From positions 1-11,287 of the forward strand of contig PNNU01000068.1 of assembly GCA_013824385.1 (NCBI GenBank): a stretch of DNA of 11,287 nt, given 5' to 3'. Positions 6,239 through 11,287 of the stretch are shown here, piece by piece (within the stretch, counting starts at the first letter, position 1; every line of letters begins with the position of its first letter). Position numbers and translations under genes: made by a program. A model generated the notes under the pieces. The model had not been told where the DNA came from and did not search any database. It saw nothing but the letters and a program-made list of their open reading frames with translations. The DNA is from Anaerolinea sp. (lineage in GTDB: Bacteria; Chloroflexota; Anaerolineae; Anaerolineales; Anaerolineaceae).

Positions 6239-7405
6239 TTACGGGCGTTTACCAAGGGTCAGGGTCACCTCCGTTTGTTTACCATCACGGATGATGGTTA
6301 ATGAAATTTGATCGCCCGGCGACTTGTGAGTAAAAACATAACTAATAAGGTCGCCATAAGAAATCACAGGGTTTCCATCCACAGCAATAATCAAATCACC
6401 GCCAGCAGATAAATTGGGGATCTCTGTCGTTTTGGTTCCGCCAAGTAAACCCGCTTGTTCCGCCGGGCCACCGGCAGTTACAGAAGTGATATAGCATCCG
6501 CTGGTCTGGCTGATGCCAAGTGCGCGGTATTCCGCCAGGGTGAAATCATAAGGGGAACTCGAAATTCCAATGTACGGATAATCATATTTTTCGCCCAACA
6601 ACAATGTGGGCAGCACTTTTTTCACGATATTGATGGAGACTGCAAAGCCAATTCCGCTGTTCACAGGCGAACCGTCAGAAGTCGTGCCCGTGGTTTGGAT
6701 GGCACGGTTAACACCAATCACCTCACCGTTAAGATTTAACAACGGACCGCCTGAATTACCCGGATTAATGGTCGCATCGGTTTGGATAATGTCACCGGCA
6801 GTGAATGAATTTTGATTCTCATCGGTCCTGATTGAATCGAGGATGCGTCCCTTGGCGCTGACAATGCCAAGCGTCATGGTGCTCGAAAAAGTGGAGAATG
6901 GGTTACCAATGGCTACAACAAACTGTCCCACCTTGAGGGCATCTGAATCTCCCAAAGGGATGGGAACTAATTGATCTGCAGGAACATTAACCTTAATCAC
7001 TGCAATATCTGAATCAAGATCGGTAGCCAATATAGTGCCTTCAGCTTTTAAGCCGCTTGGAAAATCCACTTCAATATAGTTAGCACCGTCAACCACATGA
7101 TAGTTGGTAACAATATGCCCGGCAGTGTCATATACAAACCCTGACCCTGAGGCTTGTCCTTGATCTGATGAGATAAATATTGATACGACACCCGGATTAA
7201 CCCTGGCAAAGATATCAGATAAAACTGAATCAGTAATCCCAATGCTTCCTCCAGAATAGGAAGGTTGTGCAGTCGGTGTCACCACGACAACTGTTGCTGG
7301 TTGGGTTGTTTTGGCGCCCAAAAACCCAAGGTTTGGAGAGAATTGACAGGCCATTAACCCGAGAAGGAACAATATCGAAATGACTACTGTAATGCTTTTT
7401 TTCAT
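6239..7405 (-). CDS. htrA: HtrA/Deg-family serine protease, lipoprotein, with PDZ domain
   Basis: 388-residue S1C-type protease that degrades or handles misfolded proteins outside the cytoplasmic membrane. The N-terminus is a lipoprotein signal (KK, hydrophobic core, LMAC with Cys20), so the mature protein should be lipid-anchored on the outer face of the membrane. A Thr/Pro-rich linker follows (33-50). The trypsin-like domain carries the full triad: H103 in TNYHVVD, D133 in DSDIAVIKV and S218 in NPGNSGGPLLN. One PDZ domain occupies about 276-385 (PYIGI, ITSVTAGGPAEQAGL, GDLIIAVDG). A short insertion (TKTTEIPNLSAG) lies inside the PDZ. Only one PDZ is present, as in DegS-like and many Gram-positive HtrA proteins. 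The ATG at 7405 has AGGAG six bases upstream. It starts 17 bases after the dnaJ-like stop. Confidence 0.93.
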   Translation of the reverse strand: MKKSITVVISILFLLGLMACQFSPNLGFLGAKTTQPATVVVVTPTAQPSYSGGSIGITDSVLSDIFARVNPGVVSIFISSDQGQASGSGFVYDTAGHIVTNYHVVDGANYIEVDFPSGLKAEGTILATDLDSDIAVIKVNVPADQLVPIPLGDSDALKVGQFVVAIGNPFSTFSSTMTLGIVSAKGRILDSIRTDENQNSFTAGDIIQTDATINPGNSGGPLLNLNGEVIGVNRAIQTTGTTSDGSPVNSGIGFAVSINIVKKVLPTLLLGEKYDYPYIGISSSPYDFTLAEYRALGISQTSGCYITSVTAGGPAEQAGLLGGTKTTEIPNLSAGGDLIIAVDGNPVISYGDLISYVFTHKSPGDQISLTIIRDGKQTEVTLTLGKRP

Positions 7406-7422
7406 GTCTGACTCCTGCTTAC

Positions 7423-8337
7423 CTATAAGCCTTTCAGCTCTTCAAATTTTTTACGTTGCTTATCGGTCAGTTTTCGAGGAATTTCTACCTTGATTACCGC
7501 AAACAGGTCACCAAATTCTTTGTTATCTTTCAGTTTTGGCAGACCTCGGCCAGCTAATCTGATTTTTTGTCCAGGCTGTGTTCCAGCGGGGATGGTCAAT
7601 CTCACATCACCCGAAAGGGTGGAAACAGTTGCCGTACCGCCTAAAACAGCCGTTAACACATCCACTTTTACCTCTGTGGTCAGATCAACACCCTGAATGA
7701 CAAAGCGGGCATCTGGCATTACTTCAATAATAAGGTGGATGTCGGCTTTGTGACCGGATGTTGTGGATGGAACAGCCCCAGCCATGCGCACTTTTGTGCC
7801 GGTCACAGCTCCGGCAGGAATCTTAACTTCAATCTTGCGATCGCCAATTTGAAATTGACGTTGGGTGCCAAGATATGCTTCACTAACCGTGATTGGCACT
7901 TTTTGTTCAATCACAGAGGGCTTGACAGGCTGCCGTGTAACGGATCTTCCACCCCCTTGCATACCGCCAAAAATAGCACTGAAGAAATCAGAGAAACCTC
8001 CAAAGCCATCACCAAAATCGTTCACGTCCACGGTTTGTCTACGTCCACGCTGTTGGTTGGTCACCCAATCATCCCAATTAAATCCACCGCGTTGACCGCC
8101 CTGGTTCTGCCATTGGGAATAAGAGGCTCCCAATTGATCATAGCGCTGCCGTTTCTTGGGATCGCTCAGGACTTCGTAGGCTTCGTTAATGTCCTTGAAC
8201 TTTTCTTCAGCCTGGTTGTTTCCCCGGTTTTGATCAGGGTGATATTTCATCGCCAATTTACGATAGGTCTTTTTGATGGTTTCCTGAGTCGCATCTCGTT
8301 CTACGCCCAGTACCTTGTAATAATCCTTATATTCCAT
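7423..8337 (-). CDS. DnaJ-like co-chaperone without zinc finger (CbpA type)
   Basis: 304-residue J-domain protein that would deliver clients to DnaK and stimulate its ATPase. The J domain covers residues 5-70 with YYKVLGV, the HPD signature at 33-35 and the [15 protein letters not shown] helix end. Next is a Gly/Phe-rich linker (about 72-130; [25 protein letters not shown]). The Cys-rich zinc domain of classical DnaJ is absent, as in CbpA. Two C-terminal beta domains follow, with [30 protein letters not shown] and the repeat [20 protein letters not shown]. It is first in the dnaJ-htrA-baeRF operon. The ATG has no Shine-Dalgarno and lies 6 bases after a -10 box. Confidence 0.93.
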   Translation of the reverse strand: MEYKDYYKVLGVERDATQETIKKTYRKLAMKYHPDQNRGNNQAEEKFKDINEAYEVLSDPKKRQRYDQLGASYSQWQNQGGQRGGFNWDDWVTNQQRGRRQTVDVNDFGDGFGGFSDFFSAIFGGMQGGGRSVTRQPVKPSVIEQKVPITVSEAYLGTQRQFQIGDRKIEVKIPAGAVTGTKVRMAGAVPSTTSGHKADIHLIIEVMPDARFVIQGVDLTTEVKVDVLTAVLGGTATVSTLSGDVRLTIPAGTQPGQKIRLAGRGLPKLKDNKEFGDLFAVIKVEIPRKLTDKQRKKFEELKGL

Positions 8338-8343
8338 AAGGTA

Positions 8344-8373
8344 ATTGTAGTGCGTTTAAAATTGGAATGTCAA
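8344..8373 (-). promoter_or_regulatory. Promoter of the dnaJ-htrA-baeRF operon, probably leaderless
   Basis: On the minus strand, perfect TTGACA (8373-8368), an 18-base spacer and TACAAT (8349-8344) form a good sigma-70-type promoter. The box ends 6 bases before the ATG at 8337, so the transcript should begin at about the start codon. No CIRCE-type heat-shock inverted repeat is seen around it. Confidence 0.65.
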
Positions 8374-8448
8374 TAGTAATTTGCAGACTCTAATGAAATA
8401 TTGATGATTTTCTAATAATTAGGCTTAAACGGCCGATAATAACACTGG

Positions 8449-8641
8449 ATGGTTTTGTGTATACGCAATTGGATACTGTTAGACAAGATCCACAATAATC
8501 CGTTTTTGGCACGAGAAGTGCAACACAGAATACTGATGGGCCTGCTTGACGCCGAATAATCATGTGCTACCATTTGAAAATCCAGAAACGGTGGCAGAGA
8601 ATTATTACATTAGGGGCAGACCCGATATTGAAACTGGATGA
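8449..8641 (+). pseudogene. Possible frameshifted small gene ahead of the LysM gene
   Basis: An ATG at 8449 opens 36 codons (NWILLDKIHNNPFLAREVQ, then HRILMGLLDAE) ending in TAA at 8557-8559. From 8537 another frame is open (NNHVLPFENPETVAENYY, then IRGRPDIETG) and ends in TGA at 8639-8641, directly before the LysM ribosome site. The two pieces together read like one protein of about 60 residues broken by a single-base shift near 8537-8556. The second piece ends in an ATGA overlap with an alternative LysM start at 8638. No Shine-Dalgarno precedes the first ATG. This may be a decayed gene, an assembly error or chance. No family is recognised. Apart from this and the promoters, I see nothing else in 8338-8652. 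Confidence 0.3.
8546..8573 (+). promoter_or_regulatory. Candidate promoter upstream of the LysM gene
   Basis: TTGACG (8546-8551), 16 bases and TACCAT (8568-8573) fit the sigma-70 pattern in 5 and 4 of 6 positions. The start would be near 8580, about 73 bases before the LysM ATG. The -10 is weak, and the site overlaps the possible broken ORF. Confidence 0.25.
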
Positions 8642-8652
8642 GGAGAAACAAG

Positions 8653-9402
8653 ATGAATAAAAAATATATTGGGTTAATGGTCACACTTGCCATAACAGTT
8701 GTATTATTTTCTGCCTGTGCTCGTCCGGCCACAACTTCACCCACGTCAACTGGCGCCGAAGCGACAGCCACTAACAGCGAAATTCCGTTTCCTGTGGCTA
8801 CCCAACCTCAGATCATGGCCGATATCCTCAAACAAACACAGACAGCCATGGCGTTGTCAACCAAAGACACGAGTTTTCCATCAATATCCACCAGCACACC
8901 TTCATTTTCGTTTGAGACCCCTACTCCAAATACTACATTAGGCGTCGGTGGCGAGATCACACCTACTTCGACCTCTTCAATTCTTGTGCCATCAGTTCCA
9001 ACTTCAACCCCCGTGAGTTTGGCGACTGCGGCACCCACCAAAATAACCTATCCATCACCCACTCCTGGTCGACCCGCAACTTATACCATCGAAGCTGGTG
9101 AGTATCTATGGTGTCTTGCAAGGCGTTTTGATGTTGTTCCTGCAGATTTGCTCAGCTTGAACGGCATGAACGCCAACTCTCAACCCTATGCCGGCACAGT
9201 GATTAAGATTCCGCAATCCGGATCGTTTGGCGCAGGTCGTGCACGCAATGCTCACCCCGCGACTTACACCGTCCGTGCTGGAGACACAATTGGTGGAATC
9301 GCCTGTTGGTATGGTGATGCTGATCCAAACACCATCTTTGCAGCCAACGGTTTGCCCGCAGGATCAGTGATAACTGTTGGACAAGTTCTACAGATCCCTT
9401 AA
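8653..9402 (+). CDS. Double-LysM lipoprotein (peptidoglycan-binding)
   Basis: 249 residues. A signal peptide with Cys at 22 (LFSAC) predicts a lipid-anchored surface protein. Residues 23-140 are a low-complexity Thr/Ser/Pro-rich stalk with repeated TPTS/STPS-like bits. Two LysM domains follow at about 141-187 (PATYTIEAGEYLWCLARRFD start, VIKIP end) and 202-249 (PATYTVRAGDTIGGIACWYG start, VLQIP end). LysM binds N-acetylglucosamine-containing glycans, so the protein probably sits on the cell wall. No catalytic domain is present. Each LysM has one Cys (154 and 218). AGGAG at 8641-8645 lies 7 bases before the ATG at 8653, which makes this a better start than the in-frame ATG at 8638. A hairpin follows the stop. 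Confidence 0.9.
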   Translation: MNKKYIGLMVTLAITVVLFSACARPATTSPTSTGAEATATNSEIPFPVATQPQIMADILKQTQTAMALSTKDTSFPSISTSTPSFSFETPTPNTTLGVGGEITPTSTSSILVPSVPTSTPVSLATAAPTKITYPSPTPGRPATYTIEAGEYLWCLARRFDVVPADLLSLNGMNANSQPYAGTVIKIPQSGSFGAGRARNAHPATYTVRAGDTIGGIACWYGDADPNTIFAANGLPAGSVITVGQVLQIP

Positions 9403-9422
9403 ATGATTCTTTAATTTCCAAA

Positions 9423-9451
9423 ATACTGGCGGGTGGCTCACCCGCCAGTAT
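9423..9451 (+). terminator. Strong hairpin after the LysM gene, likely terminator
   Basis: Perfect 13-bp GC-rich stem ATACTGGCGGGTG (9423-9435) and CACCCGCCAGTAT (9439-9451) with a 3-base loop GCT. It is followed by AATTTAA and not by a clean T tract, so termination may be partial, allowing some read-through into the Nudix gene 22 bases later. An RNA-stabilising hairpin is the alternative. Confidence 0.65.
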
Positions 9452-9472
9452 AATTTAAGTGAGGATTAATCC

Positions 9473-10009
9473 ATGAATAATTCTGAGAACGCAAATCGTA
9501 CTGTTTTTACCGCAAAGCTATTCACAGTCAAAAACATAGATGTGCCGCTCCCAAACGGAAAAATCAAGACCTATGAATTGGTGGATATCCAAAACGCGAT
9601 CACAATCTTGCCCATTGATGACGAAGACAATGTCTATTTTGTAGAGCAATATCGCATCGGCGCCGGAAAAACCCTGCTTGAACTTCCCGCCGGGAAAATC
9701 GAGATCGACGAAGATCCAGTTGAAACTGCGCGCCGTGAACTCAGAGAAGAAATTGGCATGGACGCCGGCGAGATCAGATCTCTGGGCAATTTTTACATGA
9801 GCCCGGGTTACGCCAATGAATTTATGTACTGCTTTTTAGCGACCGGTTTATATCCCGCACCTCTCGCCCCTGACGCAGATGAATTTATTAATGTCAAAAA
9901 AATCCCTTTAAGTCAGGTGCTTGAGTTGGTCAATAACGGAAAATTGGACGACAGCAAGACACTTGCGGTTTTAATGTTAGCCCAAAAATATATCAATAAA
10001 TCCGTTTAA
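9473..10009 (+). CDS. Nudix hydrolase, ADP-ribose pyrophosphatase type
   Basis: 178-residue cytosolic hydrolase that probably splits ADP-ribose into AMP and ribose 5-phosphate. The Nudix box is complete at residues 74-96: G74, E80, then RELREEIGM, matching G-x5-E-x7-REUxEExGU, which binds the catalytic divalent metal. SPGYANE (110-116) sits about 16 residues after the box Gly, where ADP-ribose pyrophosphatases carry a Pro, which favours this substrate over other nucleoside diphosphates. The N-terminal half has the expected strands (YELVDIQNAITILPID, VYFVEQYR). GAGGA at 9461-9465 lies 7 bases before the ATG. GGATTAATCC, a perfect 10-bp palindrome, covers part of that site and abuts the ATG. 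No clear terminator follows. Confidence 0.9.
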   Translation: MNNSENANRTVFTAKLFTVKNIDVPLPNGKIKTYELVDIQNAITILPIDDEDNVYFVEQYRIGAGKTLLELPAGKIEIDEDPVETARRELREEIGMDAGEIRSLGNFYMSPGYANEFMYCFLATGLYPAPLAPDADEFINVKKIPLSQVLELVNNGKLDDSKTLAVLMLAQKYINKSV

Positions 10010-10079
10010 TTAATCTGATTAATAGCATTTTTCCTCAAATAATGTAACAAATTATCCTTTAATGAGGGTTTTTTGGGTT

Positions 10080-10085
10080 TATAAT
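10080..10085 (+). promoter_or_regulatory. Candidate -10 box of nifJ
   Basis: TATAAT lies 70 bases before the nifJ start. The -35 region at the right distance (TTTAAT, 10058-10063, 16-base spacer) is poor. The leader would contain a small stem AGGGG (10110-10114) with CCCCT (10125-10129) around a T-rich loop, too weak to call a riboswitch or attenuator. Confidence 0.4.
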
Positions 10086-10149
10086 GTATGAACAACCGGA
10101 TCGCGAATCAGGGGTGTTTTTTTGCCCCTTACCCTTTTTAATGGAGTAA

Positions 10150-11287
<1,138 letters not shown>

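Noticed and set aside
5916..6311. A 131-codon plus-strand open frame spanning the baeRF-htrA junction
   Set aside because: It runs antisense across two well supported minus-strand genes and their ribosome site, and its translation has no recognisable domain.
7735..8376. A 213-codon plus-strand open frame opposite the dnaJ-like gene
   Set aside because: It is antisense to a gene with unmistakable J-domain and C-terminal motifs, has Cys/Leu/Phe-rich composition typical of a shadow frame, and no ribosome site.
8338..8652. CIRCE or similar heat-shock operator upstream of the dnaJ-like gene
   Set aside because: No TTAGCACTC / GAGTGCTAA inverted repeat or near version is present on either strand.
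8696..9072. Mucin-like Thr/Ser/Pro segment as a separate repeat domain
   Set aside because: The stretch is low-complexity linker typical of LysM lipoproteins; no regular repeat unit can be defined.

Overview
The window looks like ordinary chromosomal DNA from an anaerobic or facultative bacterium, most likely a member of the Chloroflexota (Anaerolineae-like). This placement is inference. It rests on the gene mix: a NifJ-type pyruvate:ferredoxin oxidoreductase, a zinc-finger-less DnaJ next to an HtrA lipoprotein, a bacterial eRF1-like (baeRF) protein, and a Thr/Ser/Pro-rich double-LysM lipoprotein. There is no rRNA, tRNA, CRISPR array, transposase or integrase, and no sign of a recent island.

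Layout. (1) Bases 1-1203: the 3' end of an unrecognised gene, then pfkA, closed by a strong terminator. (2) 1204-1629: an AT-rich gap with a probable small gene remnant on the minus strand and a patch of short tandem 7-8-mers. (3) 4613 down to 1630, minus strand: a tightly packed unit of a MurJ-family flippase, a GNAT acetyltransferase (ATGA overlap) and a SagB-type nitroreductase whose Shine-Dalgarno overlaps the preceding stop codon. (4) 4614-4723: a divergent promoter region. (5) 4724-5380, plus strand: an unrecognised single-pass membrane coiled-coil protein, ending in a perfect 14-bp hairpin shared with the convergent unit. (6) 8337 down to 5453, minus strand: a proteostasis operon of J-domain co-chaperone, HtrA lipoprotein protease and baeRF protein. 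(7) 8338-8652: promoters and a possible frameshifted small ORF. (8) 8653-10009, plus strand: LysM lipoprotein, hairpin, Nudix ADP-ribose pyrophosphatase. (9) 10156 to the end: the first 377 codons of nifJ.

Functional picture. pfkA and nifJ belong to glycolysis and to ferredoxin-linked pyruvate oxidation. MurJ-family and LysM proteins are envelope functions. The DnaJ-HtrA-baeRF unit joins chaperone delivery, extracytoplasmic proteolysis and a possible ribosome-rescue or peptidyl-tRNA factor under one promoter.

The most interesting points are: that operon and the GGS (not GGQ) tip loop of its baeRF member; two operons (murJ, dnaJ-like) whose -10 boxes sit so close to the ATG that the mRNAs are probably leaderless; loss of the basic residues considered essential in E. 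coli MurJ; a 17-bp near-palindromic motif present three times around the pfkA/nitroreductase junction; and two likely gene remnants. I found no convincing wholly new multi-gene system.
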